DNA of 64,000 bases from DASYTH01 sp035762905 (GCF_035762905.1 NZ_DASUCC010000094.1:1-64000), one strand, 5' to 3'. Counted from the stretch's first letter, positions 50,238 to 59,413 are shown. A program made the numbers and translations. Notes: generated by a model not told the origin, from the letters alone.

Positions 50238-50249
50238 GACACGCGTGTC
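50238..50249. promoter_or_regulatory. palindrome GACACGCGTGTC before the DoxX gene
   Basis: A perfect 12-bp palindrome 17 bp before the ATG at 50267, sharing GACAC half-sites with 50151-50165. Confidence 0.4.
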
Positions 50250-50266
50250 GACGGACGGAGGCCATG

Positions 50267-50950
50267 ATGTCGACCCCGAGCAAGGAAGCCCCCCAGACCG
50301 GCAAGAGCATGCCCGGCCCACGCGCCGCGGACGCTGGCCCTGATGCCATGGACCCGACGGTGCAGGCCACCGTGACACCCACGCCGGAGCGCCCCCCGGA
50401 AGCCACCGCGCAGACCCCGCCCTCCGGCTGGGCGGCCGGCGCGGACCGGATGCTGGCCACCCTGCGGATCGCCCTCGGCCTGGTGTTCGCCTGGGCCTTC
50501 CTGGACAAGCTGTTCGGCCTCGGCTACTCGACGCCCGGGGCCCGTGCCTGGATCAACGGCGGCTCGCCGACGCGCGGGTTCCTCGGCTCGATCGACCAGG
50601 GCCCGTTCGCGTCGATGTTCCGGGGCATGGCGGGCACCTGGTGGGCCGACTGGCTGTTCATGCTCGGGCTGCTCGGCCTCGGCGCGGCGCTGGTGCTCGG
50701 CATCGGGCTGCGCGTCGCCGCGGTCGGCGGCACGATACTGATGGCGATGATGTGGCTGGCCGAGTGGCCGCCAGCCAAGATCAACAACGCCGGTGAGCCG
50801 ACCGGTTCCACCAACCCGTTCATCGACTACCACGTCATCTACGCCCTTGTCATGATCACTATGGCGATGACCCTTGCCGGCCACCGGTGGGGCCTGGGCC
50901 GGCGCTGGGCGGAGCTGGGGATCGTGCAGCGCAACCGCTGGCTACTCTGA
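50267..50950 (+). CDS. DoxX-family membrane protein
   Basis: 227 aa; the ATG at 50267 is preferred over the ATG one codon upstream. A long Pro/Thr-rich hydrophilic N-terminus (about 60 residues) is followed by four membrane helices with DoxX features: RIALGLVFAWAFLDKLFGLGY, WWADWLFMLGLLGLGAALVLGIGLRVAAVGG, and FIDYHVIYALVMITMAM. DoxX relatives take part in thiosulfate:quinone oxidoreduction or thiol-oxidation complexes; here only membership is supported. Confidence 0.85.
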   Translation: MSTPSKEAPQTGKSMPGPRAADAGPDAMDPTVQATVTPTPERPPEATAQTPPSGWAAGADRMLATLRIALGLVFAWAFLDKLFGLGYSTPGARAWINGGSPTRGFLGSIDQGPFASMFRGMAGTWWADWLFMLGLLGLGAALVLGIGLRVAAVGGTILMAMMWLAEWPPAKINNAGEPTGSTNPFIDYHVIYALVMITMAMTLAGHRWGLGRRWAELGIVQRNRWLL

Positions 50951-50995
50951 ACCCTCGCCGATCATCGACGGCGCGTCGCCGGGGCGGGGGGTCTG

Positions 50996-52228
50996 ATGCG
51001 GGTGGTGTCCGAGTCGCGGCTCGCGACCGTGCTGTCCGGTGTGGCCGCCCGGCCCCGGGTGGTGGTCAGCGGGAACTTCGCGACCCCCCGGCTGGCGCTG
51101 GAGGTGCTGGACAAGACGCTGCCCGAGTACCGGCTGTTCGCGCTCAACGCCCAGCCGGGGATGCCGGATCGGGACGGCGTGATCCTGGAGACCCCGTTCG
51201 TCGGCCCGGGCATGCGCCGCCGGCCCGGGCTGCGCTACTTCCCGTCCCGGCTGTCCCTGGTGCCGCACCTGCTCGCCGGATCGCTGCGGCCGGACATCGT
51301 GCTGGTGCACACCACGACCCCGGTGGACGGCACGGTCTCGCTGGGCACCGAGGTCAACGTGCTGCCGGCGGCCATCGAGGCGGTCCGGGCCCGGGGCGGG
51401 CTGGTGGTGGCCTCGGTCAACCGGAACATGCCCTACACCTACGGCGACGCGGTGCTGCCGGTCGACGAGATCGACTACGCGATCGAGGTGGACGAGCCGC
51501 TCGCCTCGCCGGTGCCGCGCCCGCCGAGCGAGGTCTCGCACACGATCGGTGAGCGGGTGGCCGGCCTGGTCGACCACGGCGCGACCCTGCAACTGGGCAT
51601 CGGCGCGGTGCCGGACGCGGTGCTGGCCGCGCTGACCACCCGGCGCGGGCTCGCGGTGTGGTCGGAGATGTTCAGCGACGGGGTGCTCGGGCTGGAGCGG
51701 GCCGGTGCGCTCGATCCGGAGACCCCGATCACCGCATCGTTCGTGTTCGGCACCGCCGAACTCTACGCATGGGTGGACCGCAACCCCCGGATTCGGTTGC
51801 TGCGCACCGAGAAGACCAATGATCCCGGCCTGATCGCCCGGCAGCGCGGGCTGGTCTCGGTGAACAGCGCGCTGCAGGTCGATCTGTACGGGCAGGCCAA
51901 CGCCAGCCGGGTGCACGGCGTGATCTACTCCGGATTCGGGGGGCAGACCGATTTCGTGGTCGGCGCCCTGCACTCGCCCGGCGGGCGGGCGGTGATCGCG
52001 CTGCCGTCCTGGCATCCCCGGGCCGACGTGTCCACCGTGGTTCCCCGGCTGGCCGGCCCGGTCACCTCGTTCCAGCACAGCTTCATCGTCACCGAGCAGG
52101 GCACGGCCACGATCTGGGGAAACGACAGCGGCGAGCAGGCCCGCCAAATCATTGAGTACGTCGCCCATCCGACCGCCCGGTCCGAGCTGATCGACGCCGC
52201 CCGGCAATTTGGATTGCGGCTGCCCTGA
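50996..52228 (+). CDS. acetyl-CoA hydrolase/transferase family (4-hydroxybutyrate CoA-transferase-like)
   Basis: 410 aa from the ATG at 50996. A two-domain CoA-transferase I fold: the N-terminal half contains VVVSGNFATP and IVLVHTTTPVDGTVSLGTEVN; the C-terminal half has LQLGIGAVPDAV, FGTAELYAWVDRNP, VNSALQVDLYGQANA and GFGGQTDFVVGALHSPGGRAVIALPS. Typical members move CoA between short acyl groups or hydrolyse acetyl-CoA. It is 45 bp downstream of DoxX on the same strand, with no clear metabolic partner nearby. Confidence 0.88.
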   Translation: MRVVSESRLATVLSGVAARPRVVVSGNFATPRLALEVLDKTLPEYRLFALNAQPGMPDRDGVILETPFVGPGMRRRPGLRYFPSRLSLVPHLLAGSLRPDIVLVHTTTPVDGTVSLGTEVNVLPAAIEAVRARGGLVVASVNRNMPYTYGDAVLPVDEIDYAIEVDEPLASPVPRPPSEVSHTIGERVAGLVDHGATLQLGIGAVPDAVLAALTTRRGLAVWSEMFSDGVLGLERAGALDPETPITASFVFGTAELYAWVDRNPRIRLLRTEKTNDPGLIARQRGLVSVNSALQVDLYGQANASRVHGVIYSGFGGQTDFVVGALHSPGGRAVIALPSWHPRADVSTVVPRLAGPVTSFQHSFIVTEQGTATIWGNDSGEQARQIIEYVAHPTARSELIDAARQFGLRLP

Positions 52229-52391
52229 CCGATGTTCCATTCCGGACAGGAAAAAGCCGCGCCGGCCGGCAAAGAATACCCTAAATTTGCTGCGGGTCAC
52301 CCGCGGCAGCGGAACTTCCGGATCTTTGTCGGTAGTTTCACGCGGCGGATGTTGGTGCCGCGATGACTGGTTTGCGGGGATTCGGCGGCCG
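52229..52391. other. intergenic region, AT-richer, upstream of the peroxidase promoter
   Basis: Together with 52392-52621 it forms a 393-bp gap with lower GC. No ORF with support or RNA gene was recognised in this first part. Confidence 0.4.
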
Positions 52392-52421
52392 CTGACAACG
52401 TTGTCATCGATCTTGTATAAA
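52392..52421 (+). promoter_or_regulatory. promoter with embedded palindromic operator TGACAACGTTGTCA
   Basis: CTGACA at 52392-52397, 18 bp, then TATAAA at 52416-52421 make a good housekeeping promoter. A perfect 14-bp palindrome (52393-52406), of the LacI-family type, covers the -35 box, so binding would block RNA polymerase. A second palindrome CCCCCGGGGG follows at 52422-52431. The leader to the peroxidase ATG is about 190 nt and holds a short stem GCCGTC/GACGGC at 52455-52477. Confidence 0.6.
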
Positions 52422-52621
52422 CCCCCGGGGGCTTATCTGTGGGTAATCAGTTGAGCCGTCAATATATTCACGACGGCCATCACAACTATTTATGCACCGC
52501 CCCCCAAGGGGATAAAACAGAATCGATTCAATATTGCGGAGAGTGCATCGCGATCACCAGTCTTGGCGGGGTGAGGAGTGGCCTACCCCTCTTCCTCAAC
52601 ACTGCCGAGAGGGAAACCTAA

Positions 52622-54235
52622 ATGTCCGTCAACGAAGACGTATCCAGCAACCCTGAATCCGGTATTGGGCGCCGGCGATTCCTCGGCGGAGTCGGCGCCG
52701 GGGTGGCGGGGGCCGCCGCCGGTGCGATGTTCATCAACGACATCGACCCGGCCGCCGCGCAGACCGAGGGCCCCGCGGTCGCCGCCGCCCCCGACCCGCG
52801 GTTCAGCCGGATGTTCAACCTGCCCTCGTTCGCCGACCCGCGCTCGACCGCCGTTCGCAACGCCATGAACGACATCGGCAAGCTGGGCGGGGTCATGGAC
52901 GCCCGGGACCCGCTCGAGGTGGGACCGGTCCGCCTGATCACCGAACCCGGGCTCAGCCCGCGCAACGTCGACCAGAACATCGCGAACATGACCGCCGGCA
53001 CCACGTTCGTCGGCCAGTTCCTCGACCACGACATCACGTTCGACGCCAGTTCCCCGCTCGGCACCCCGGCCGAGCCGGCGGCCACGACCAACGTCCGGGA
53101 CGCCCGGCTGGACCTGGACTCGGTGTTCGGCGGCGGCCCGTCGGTCAGCCCGAACCTGTACGACCCCAACGACCGGGCCAAGTTCCGGATCAGCTCCGGC
53201 GGGCGGTTCGAGGACCTGATCCGCAACACCAGCGACCGCTCCGCGGTCATCGCCGACCCGCGCAACGACGAGAACATGATGATCTCCGGCCTGCAGGTCG
53301 CGTTCCAGTTGGCGCACAACCGGGCCGTGGATCTCCTGCGGCAGCAGGGTCAGCCCAACGACGTCTGGTTCTTCGCCCGGCGCATGATCATCCACCACTG
53401 GCAGTGGCTCGTGGTCAACGAGTTCCTGCCGCAGGTCGTCGGCTCGTCGCTGGTCAACGACATCCTGCGCAACGGCAGGCGCTGGTACCGGTTCAACCAG
53501 CCGTCCATGCCGGTGGAGTTCCAGACCGGGGCCTACCGGTTCGGCCACAGCATGGTCCGTCCGTCCTACCGGGCGAACCGGTCCGGCGACCCGAGTGGAA
53601 GTGCGGCGACCGGCGCACCGGCCTTCTTCGGGTTCATCTTCGACCCGGCCGGCGAGGGCCAGTCCAACCCGGTCGACCTGCGCGGCGGCGCGCGGGCCAC
53701 CCGGCGGTTCATCGGCTGGGAGACGTTCTTCGACTTCGGCGGCCAGTTCACCCAGCACACCCGGCCGAACAAGCTGATCGACACGAACATCTCCACGCCG
53801 CTGTTCCGGCTGCCGCTGGCCACCATCTCCAGCCGGACCCCACCGATCTCGTTGCCGCAGCGCAACCTGCTCCGGCACATGACCTGGTCCATGCCGTCCG
53901 GTCAGCGGATCGCCCAGGCCACCGGTTCCCCGATCCTGGCCTCGAGCAACTTCCCCGAGTTGCGCACCTACAACCTCGGCCTGGATTCCAGCACCCCGCT
54001 CTGGTACTACATCCTGCGCGAGGCGCAGGTGGTCAACCAGGGCGTGCGGCTGGGACCGGTGGGCGGCCGGATCGTCGCCGAGACGATCATCGGGCTGCTC
54101 CAGCTCGACGAGTTCTCCTACCTGAACAACAACTTCCGTCCGACGTTGCCCAGCACCACCCCGGGCAACTTCAAGATCACTGACATGCTGCGGTGGGCCC
54201 GGGTCGATCCGGCTACCCGTAACGAGCAGCCGTAG
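52622..54235 (+). CDS. Tat-exported animal-type haem peroxidase
   Basis: 537 aa. The N-terminus GIGRRRFLGGVGAGVAGAAAG is a twin-arginine signal. The rest matches the animal haem peroxidase superfamily. The distal His is in VGQFLDHDITFDASSPLG (FxDHD), and the proximal His in AYRFGHSMVRPSY, with the preceding Arg/Glu region EFQTGAYRFGH. A bacterial peroxidase of this type oxidises halides or phenolics outside the membrane. Expression appears controlled by a palindromic operator over its promoter. Ends at a strong bidirectional terminator. Confidence 0.92.
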   Translation: MSVNEDVSSNPESGIGRRRFLGGVGAGVAGAAAGAMFINDIDPAAAQTEGPAVAAAPDPRFSRMFNLPSFADPRSTAVRNAMNDIGKLGGVMDARDPLEVGPVRLITEPGLSPRNVDQNIANMTAGTTFVGQFLDHDITFDASSPLGTPAEPAATTNVRDARLDLDSVFGGGPSVSPNLYDPNDRAKFRISSGGRFEDLIRNTSDRSAVIADPRNDENMMISGLQVAFQLAHNRAVDLLRQQGQPNDVWFFARRMIIHHWQWLVVNEFLPQVVGSSLVNDILRNGRRWYRFNQPSMPVEFQTGAYRFGHSMVRPSYRANRSGDPSGSAATGAPAFFGFIFDPAGEGQSNPVDLRGGARATRRFIGWETFFDFGGQFTQHTRPNKLIDTNISTPLFRLPLATISSRTPPISLPQRNLLRHMTWSMPSGQRIAQATGSPILASSNFPELRTYNLGLDSSTPLWYYILREAQVVNQGVRLGPVGGRIVAETIIGLLQLDEFSYLNNNFRPTLPSTTPGNFKITDMLRWARVDPATRNEQP

Positions 54236-54243
54236 GGTGCTAC

Positions 54244-54302
54244 CCCGCTCCGGCCGTGCGGGTAACCCTGCGCCCGCACGGCCGAACCCACCCCAGAGCG
54301 GG
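54244..54302. terminator. nested bidirectional terminator
   Basis: The inner hairpin CGGCCGTGCGGG (54251-54262) / CCCGCACGGCCG (54273-54284) has a 10-nt loop. Outer arms CCCGCTC (54244-54250) and GAGCGGG (54296-54302) extend it. It separates the peroxidase from the converging membrane-protein gene. Confidence 0.8.
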
Positions 54303-54304
54303 TC

Positions 54305-54712
54305 TCACCGGGTGAACCACTCCCGGGCCTCGTCGCGGTTCAGCGAGACGATCACGCCGATCGCCAGCGCGATCCCGGCCACCGCGAGGATCTGACCGCT
54401 GAACAGGTTGATCACGCCGCCGATCAGGCCGAGCGACTCGACCGTGATGATGGTCGGCCGGACCCAGGTGAACCGGGCCGGGGTCAGCGCGGCGCACACC
54501 AACAATGTCACCGCGACGACAATGGACAGATAGCCGATGAAGTACACCAGGCCGGCGCCGTCCACCGACGCGCCGTGACTGGCCCGGCTGCTCACCGCGT
54601 CCAGGATGACGAAGCCGAGGAAACCGTTGGCCAGCGCCTGGAACACGGCAATGATCATGATGCCGACGAGTCGGCCCGGGATGGACGTTTTCTGGGGTGC
54701 GAGTTCGTTCAT
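54305..54712 (-). CDS. small four-helix membrane protein of unknown function
   Basis: 135 aa from the ATG at 54712. Four hydrophobic segments: LVGIMIIAVFQALANGFLGF, GLVYFIGYLSIVVAVTLLVCAA, ITVESLGLIGGVINLFSGQ and AVAGIALAIGVIVSLN. A short polar N-terminus and a charged tail (RDEAREWFTR) complete it. No family was assigned with confidence. Divergent from the protealysin-like peptidase gene, with 142 bp between the starts. Confidence 0.75.
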   Translation of the reverse strand: MNELAPQKTSIPGRLVGIMIIAVFQALANGFLGFVILDAVSSRASHGASVDGAGLVYFIGYLSIVVAVTLLVCAALTPARFTWVRPTIITVESLGLIGGVINLFSGQILAVAGIALAIGVIVSLNRDEAREWFTR

Positions 54713-54854
54713 GCGCTCACGGTGACGTTCGGCCGGCCCGGCCGACAAGCGCGTTCGGGGTGGAAAGTTCCGTTTTCGCACCCGCCCCGGCGCTAACGAA
54801 ATTCGGCGCTCCGGCGACACCACTTTGCATGACGTTCGCAGAGGGGTGGACCCG

Positions 54855-55913
54855 ATGATTTGCTTCATTCTCCCGCAGGTGGTCCTGCTGGAAGCCGCCG
54901 AGCGGGGCGACGCCGAGGCGCGCCGCACCGCGATGAACACCATCGAGATGTCCGCCGGGCTGCGGTCCCGGCGTACCGCGCTGACCGATGTCGTCCGCCT
55001 GCTCGGCGTGGATGTCGCCGGCCTGCGCGGGCTCAACCCGACGGCCGAGGAACGCAAGACCGTGTACGACCTGGCCGGCAGCGAGGATCTGCCGGGCACC
55101 CGGGCGCGCGGCGAGGGCGACGACCCGGTGGCCGACGTCGCGGTGAACCAGGCGTTCGACCACGCCGACCGGACCCACGACTTCTACCGCGACGTGCTGC
55201 GCCGGGAAAGCGTCGACGGGATCGGCATGGAGTTGGTGTCCTCGGTCCATTTCGGAACCGCGTTCGACAACGCGTTCTGGAACGGCTCACAAATGGTGTA
55301 CGGGGACGGAAGTGGCCGCTTCCTTGCGGTCGGCAGCCTGACCAAGGACATCGCCGTGGTCGCGCACGAGATCACGCACGGCGTGGTGCAGTTCACCGCC
55401 GGGCTGCGCTACCGCAAGCAGTCCGGTGCGCTCAACGAGTCGTTCGCCGACGTGCTCGGCGCCGTGGTGAAGCAGTTCGTCGCGGGCGAGACCGCCGATC
55501 AGGCCGACTGGCTGATCGGCGAGGGCATCCTCGGGTCGGAGATCCGCGGCGAGGCGCTGCGCTCGATGAAGGCCCCCGGCACCGCGTTCGAGCACGACTC
55601 GCAGCCGGCGCACATGAACGACTTCAAGGACCTGCCCGACGACGGCAACCCGCGCAACGACCACGGCGGCGTGCACATCAACTCGGGCATCCCGAACAAG
55701 GCGTTCTACCTGGCGGCCACCAAGCTCGGCGGGCACAGCTGGGAGCACGCCGGTCCGATCTGGTACCACGCCTTGGTGAACGGCCTCGGCCCGGACTCCC
55801 AGTTCGTCGACGCCGCCAACGCCACCATCGACTCCGCCGTGGCGCTGTACGGTAAGGGCCACGAGACCGAGACCGCGGTCCGCCGCGCCTGGGAGGAGGT
55901 CGGGGTTCTCTGA
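54855..55913 (+). CDS. protealysin-like M4 metallopeptidase (leaderless)
   Basis: 352 aa from the ATG at 54855. No signal peptide. The short N-terminal PlinN-type propeptide (ICFILPQVVLLEAAERGDAEARRTAMNTI) is typical of protealysins, in contrast to the long FTP/PepSY propeptide of secreted thermolysins. The catalytic core has FNAFWNGSQMVYGDG-like FDNAFWNGSQMVYGDG, HEITH (zinc and catalytic Glu), NESFADV (third ligand) and the late NDHGGVHINSGIPNKAFYLAA with catalytic His. The next gene encodes an emfourin-type inhibitor. Cytosolic protealysins act on internal targets or in competition or host interaction. Confidence 0.92.
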   Translation: MICFILPQVVLLEAAERGDAEARRTAMNTIEMSAGLRSRRTALTDVVRLLGVDVAGLRGLNPTAEERKTVYDLAGSEDLPGTRARGEGDDPVADVAVNQAFDHADRTHDFYRDVLRRESVDGIGMELVSSVHFGTAFDNAFWNGSQMVYGDGSGRFLAVGSLTKDIAVVAHEITHGVVQFTAGLRYRKQSGALNESFADVLGAVVKQFVAGETADQADWLIGEGILGSEIRGEALRSMKAPGTAFEHDSQPAHMNDFKDLPDDGNPRNDHGGVHINSGIPNKAFYLAATKLGGHSWEHAGPIWYHALVNGLGPDSQFVDAANATIDSAVALYGKGHETETAVRRAWEEVGVL

Positions 55914-55921
55914 GAATCTCT

Positions 55922-56224
55922 GTGACCCGCGGCGGCGGGTTCGCCGGACTCGTCCGGACCACCACGGTGGACGAGGCGGCGCTGTCCCCGGCCGACGCCG
56001 CCACCCTGCGGTCCACCGTGGCCGGGTCGGGCCTGCGCACCCTGTGCCCCCCGGAGCACGCCCCGCGTCCGGACGCCGAGATCATCGAGATCGCCGTGGA
56101 GGAGAACGGCGCCACGCACACCGTGCTGGTCGCCGACCCGGACCTCCCCGACGACGTCCGCGCCCTGCTCACCTGGCTGGACACCGTGCCCGGCCGCACG
56201 GAGTCGATCGGCCCGCCGGGCTGA
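55922..56224 (+). CDS. emfourin-type protealysin inhibitor
   Basis: About 100 aa (GTG 55922). An in-frame CTG at 55910 overlaps the peptidase stop (CTGA), is well placed behind GGAGGAGG, and would give LRISVTRGGGFAGL, closer to the family start. The beta-strand signature RGGGFAGLVRTTTVD and the later IIEIAVEENGATHTVLVADPDLPDDVRALLTWLD match emfourins, which inhibit the neighbouring protealysin-type peptidase in the cytosol. Gene order peptidase-inhibitor is the described arrangement. Confidence 0.85.
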   Translation: MTRGGGFAGLVRTTTVDEAALSPADAATLRSTVAGSGLRTLCPPEHAPRPDAEIIEIAVEENGATHTVLVADPDLPDDVRALLTWLDTVPGRTESIGPPG

Positions 56225-56228
56225 CCCG

Positions 56229-57224
56229 CTACGCCACCGTGTGTTCCGGCGGCACGGTCTCCGCCGGGCTCGGGGGTGGCGGCGGGGTGCCGTCGCCGAA
56301 CGGGCGGCCGCCGAGCGACTCGCGGCCGTGTGGGGTGAGCCAACCGGACAGGTCCGGGCCGGCCGGCACGATGCCGGTCGGGTTGATGGTCCGGTGCACC
56401 TCGTAGTAGTGCCGCTTGATGTGGTCGAAGTCGATGGTGTCGCCGAAACCCGGTGTCTGGAACAGATCCCGGGCATAGGCCCAGAGCACCGGCAGCTCGG
56501 TCAGCTTGTTCCGGTTGCACTTGAAATGCCCGTGGTACACGGCGTCGAACCGAACCAGCGTGGGGAACAGCCGCAGGTCGGCCTCGGTGATCGTGTCGCC
56601 GACCAGGTAGCGCTGTCCGGCCAGCCGCTCGGACAGCCAGTCCAGGCGGTCGAACAGCCGGTGGTACGCGCGCTCGTAGGCCTCCTGGCCGCTGGCGAAC
56701 CCGGCCTGGTACACGCCGTTGTTGACATCGGCGAACACCACCTCGTTCACCTCGTCGATCTCGGCCCGCAGCGCGTCGGGATACAGCTCGGGGGCACCGG
56801 ACCGGTGCAGGGCGGTCCACTCGGTGGACAGGTCCAGCGTGATCCGCGCGAAGTCGTTGGTCACCACCTGTCCGGTCGGAACGTCCACGATGGCCGGCAC
56901 GGTGATTCCCCGCTCGTAGCCGGGGAAGCGCGCGAAGAAGGCGTCCTGCAGCCGTTCGATGCCGAGCACCGGATCCCGCCCGCCCGGGTCCAGGTCGAAC
57001 GTCCAGCTCCGCTTGTCGTGCGTTGGCCCGGCGATGCCCATGGACAGCGCCGGCTCGAGGCCGAGCAGCCGGCGCGCGATCACCGCCCGGTTCGCCCACG
57101 GGCAGGCCCGGCTGACCACCAGCCGGTACCGCCCCGGCTCGACCGGGTACCCGTCCCGCCCGTCGGCGGTGATCCGGGTCGCGATGTAGCGCATGTCCCT
57201 GGTGAACTCGCCGCTGTCAGCCAT
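56229..57224 (-). CDS. glutathionyl/mycothiyl-hydroquinone reductase (Xi-class GST)
   Basis: 331 aa from the ATG at 57224. The thioredoxin-like N-terminal domain has the catalytic Cys in SRACPWANRAVIARRLLGL, followed by PAIVDVPTGQVVTNDFARITLDL. The helical C-terminal domain has YQAGFASGQEAYERAYHRLFDRLDWL and YLVGDTITEADLRLFPTLVRFDAVY. Xi-class members reduce thiol-conjugated hydroquinones. Actinomycetes mostly use mycothiol, so that may be the natural thiol. The C-terminal Pro-rich end overlaps nothing and converges with the inhibitor gene. Confidence 0.93.
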   Translation of the reverse strand: MADSGEFTRDMRYIATRITADGRDGYPVEPGRYRLVVSRACPWANRAVIARRLLGLEPALSMGIAGPTHDKRSWTFDLDPGGRDPVLGIERLQDAFFARFPGYERGITVPAIVDVPTGQVVTNDFARITLDLSTEWTALHRSGAPELYPDALRAEIDEVNEVVFADVNNGVYQAGFASGQEAYERAYHRLFDRLDWLSERLAGQRYLVGDTITEADLRLFPTLVRFDAVYHGHFKCNRNKLTELPVLWAYARDLFQTPGFGDTIDFDHIKRHYYEVHRTINPTGIVPAGPDLSGWLTPHGRESLGGRPFGDGTPPPPPSPAETVPPEHTVA

Positions 57225-57292
57225 GCGTCCATCATCGCGCACCCGGCGCCCACCCGGACGGGTGTCCGGTGTGGACGCCGGGTCGCCGCCGG

Positions 57293-59413
57293 TCAGCCGG
57301 TGGCCTGCGCGTAGTCGCGCGCCACCCGGAGCAGCTCGAACAGCCCGTCGGCGTACTCCTGCGACTCCGCGTGCGCCTCCGTGAACGGCGGCTGGAAGCC
57401 GACCGCCTCCCACTCCTGGGTGGCCGGGTTCCACCGGTCGTTGCCGACCTCGAAGTCCCAGGCGAAGATGCCGTTCTCGTAGTACAGCTGGTCGGCGGAG
57501 TTGCCGGCCGCCGAGTACAGCACGTCGGCCACCGGGCCGGTCTGCGACGGCCAGGTCACCGTGCCCCGGCTTGCCGAGATGGCGCCGACGATCCGCTTGG
57601 CGCTGGCCTGGAACAGCGCGGACTCCTCGATCGACGGCCGCGGCAGGGGGATCCGGCCGGGCACCACGTACGCGCCGGGCGGCCACATGAAGTACCCGCC
57701 GTAGCTGTGCACGTTCATCCCGAACTTGATGTTCGGGTGCGCCCTGGCCAGCGCGACCAGGTTGCGGCTCTCCGTCTCCGACTCCTCGGCCAGGCCGGCG
57801 TAGGTGCCGGACAGGCAGTTGGCGCTGGCCCCGAAGAAGCCGTCGAACATCGAGCCGACCGCGTAGTTGCGGTTGATGTCGACGCCCCACGAGTTGGCGT
57901 TCGCCGGGTCGCGGGTCGTTCCGGTGCAGTGGTTGACCAGGTTCTTGCGCTGGAAGTTGAAGTCGTAGAACGAGTAGTTCGCGCCGTCCGGGTTGACCAT
58001 GGGCAGCACGAACACGTCCACCTGCTCCAGCAGCGCGCGGGTCTCGGCGTGGGTGGCGTAGTTGGCCAGCAGCCGCTCGGCGAACTCCATGGTCACCAGC
58101 GGGGTGGCCCACTCCCGGGCGTGCTCCTGGGAGTAGGTGAGCACGCCGATCCGGGAGCCGTCCCGGTGCACGCCGATGCGCAGCGCCTGCACGGTCCACG
58201 GCCGGTGCGGCACGCCGGCCGGCGCGTCCAGCCCGTCGGTGAGCCGGACCGGACCGGCCACCGGCATCGGCAGCCCGGCCGAGCCGTTCTCCGCGAAGGC
58301 CCGGAACCGCTGCGGCCACCGGGCCGAGATGTAGGCCGCCACCTGGTCGGTGGTGCTGATCACCGCGCCGGAGGCATCGGTGGCCAGCGACACGGTCAGC
58401 ACCCGGTCGCGCAGCTGGGCGGACAGCGGCCGGTTGGCCGCGCCGGGATCGACCGTGCGGACCTGCAGGCCGTTCTCGCCCTGGTCGCCGAACCGGACCG
58501 TCTCCACCACGATCGCCGCGGTGGCCGGGTTACCCAGGTAACCCGAGGCGGTGCGCCGGTAGCCCTGGGTGGGGTTCGGCAGGTTGATCACCTCGGCCAG
58601 GTCCGGGTACTGCCGGGCCAGCCGGGCGATCCGGGCCCGGATGTCGGTCGGGGTCAGGTACGCGTCGATGAAGTCCTTCTGGTACCCGGCGGGCGGGGCC
58701 GGGGGAGTGGCTCCGGGCCAGGCGAACGGGGTGGTGGTCCGGCTGCCGCCGAGGCTGGAGGTCGCGGTCAGCTGCACCGGGCGCGCGGGCAGCGGCCGGG
58801 GCAGCGCGACGTGGTACTGGTACTCGCCGGCGTCGGAGAACCGTTGCAGCGGATAGGAACCGGTGGTTCCGTCGGCGGTCCGCCAGGTCACCGTGATCTC
58901 CACGGCCGGGTCGCTGATCGCGGTGGTGGCCACCTGGGTCTGCACGAACGTCTGCCCGCCGGTGGTCCACCAGTAGGCGGACAGGAAGTGCAGGGTGTCC
59001 GCGGCGATCGCGGTCCCGTCCGCGCCGCGGCCGAGCACCTCGACCCCGGTGCGCCGCTTGGCCTCCGCGGCGGCCACGCTCTCCGCGAACCGCGCCGATC
59101 CGTCCCGTTCCCTGGCGATGAGCTGCACGGTCTCGGCGCCGAGCGCGGTCAGCTCGCGTAACTCCCGGTCCGAGACCACGAGATCCACCAGCACCTCGGA
59201 GCCGAGTCTCGGCCGGGCCGCGAGGTCCGCGCCGCCGGCGATCAGGTTGTGGAGCATCGTCTCGTCCGGCAGCCGCATCCGGACCAGGCCGGTCTCGCCG
59301 GCGGCCAGCACCTCCGGTGCGGTCTCGGCTCCGGCCGGCATGTTCACGCCGGCCGTCACCGTGGTCAGCAGGACCGCCGCGGTGGCCGCGGCCCACCATC
59401 GTCGCTGCGTCAT
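57293..59413 (-). CDS. secreted M14 zinc carboxypeptidase
   Basis: 706 aa. Sec signal peptide (about residues 1-30). An N-terminal region of about 110 residues may be a propeptide, then a beta-sandwich segment with VEITVTWRTADGTTGSYPLQRF, and the M14 catalytic domain. Zinc ligands are in SQEHAREWATP (HxxE) and NVHSYGGYFMWPPG (third His), substrate residues in NRNY, and the catalytic Glu in AWDFEVGND. It belongs to the carboxypeptidase T/A group that trims C-terminal residues outside the cell. Divergent from the ERG2-like gene. Confidence 0.9.
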   Translation of the reverse strand: MTQRRWWAAATAAVLLTTVTAGVNMPAGAETAPEVLAAGETGLVRMRLPDETMLHNLIAGGADLAARPRLGSEVLVDLVVSDRELRELTALGAETVQLIARERDGSARFAESVAAAEAKRRTGVEVLGRGADGTAIAADTLHFLSAYWWTTGGQTFVQTQVATTAISDPAVEITVTWRTADGTTGSYPLQRFSDAGEYQYHVALPRPLPARPVQLTATSSLGGSRTTTPFAWPGATPPAPPAGYQKDFIDAYLTPTDIRARIARLARQYPDLAEVINLPNPTQGYRRTASGYLGNPATAAIVVETVRFGDQGENGLQVRTVDPGAANRPLSAQLRDRVLTVSLATDASGAVISTTDQVAAYISARWPQRFRAFAENGSAGLPMPVAGPVRLTDGLDAPAGVPHRPWTVQALRIGVHRDGSRIGVLTYSQEHAREWATPLVTMEFAERLLANYATHAETRALLEQVDVFVLPMVNPDGANYSFYDFNFQRKNLVNHCTGTTRDPANANSWGVDINRNYAVGSMFDGFFGASANCLSGTYAGLAEESETESRNLVALARAHPNIKFGMNVHSYGGYFMWPPGAYVVPGRIPLPRPSIEESALFQASAKRIVGAISASRGTVTWPSQTGPVADVLYSAAGNSADQLYYENGIFAWDFEVGNDRWNPATQEWEAVGFQPPFTEAHAESQEYADGLFELLRVARDYAQATG

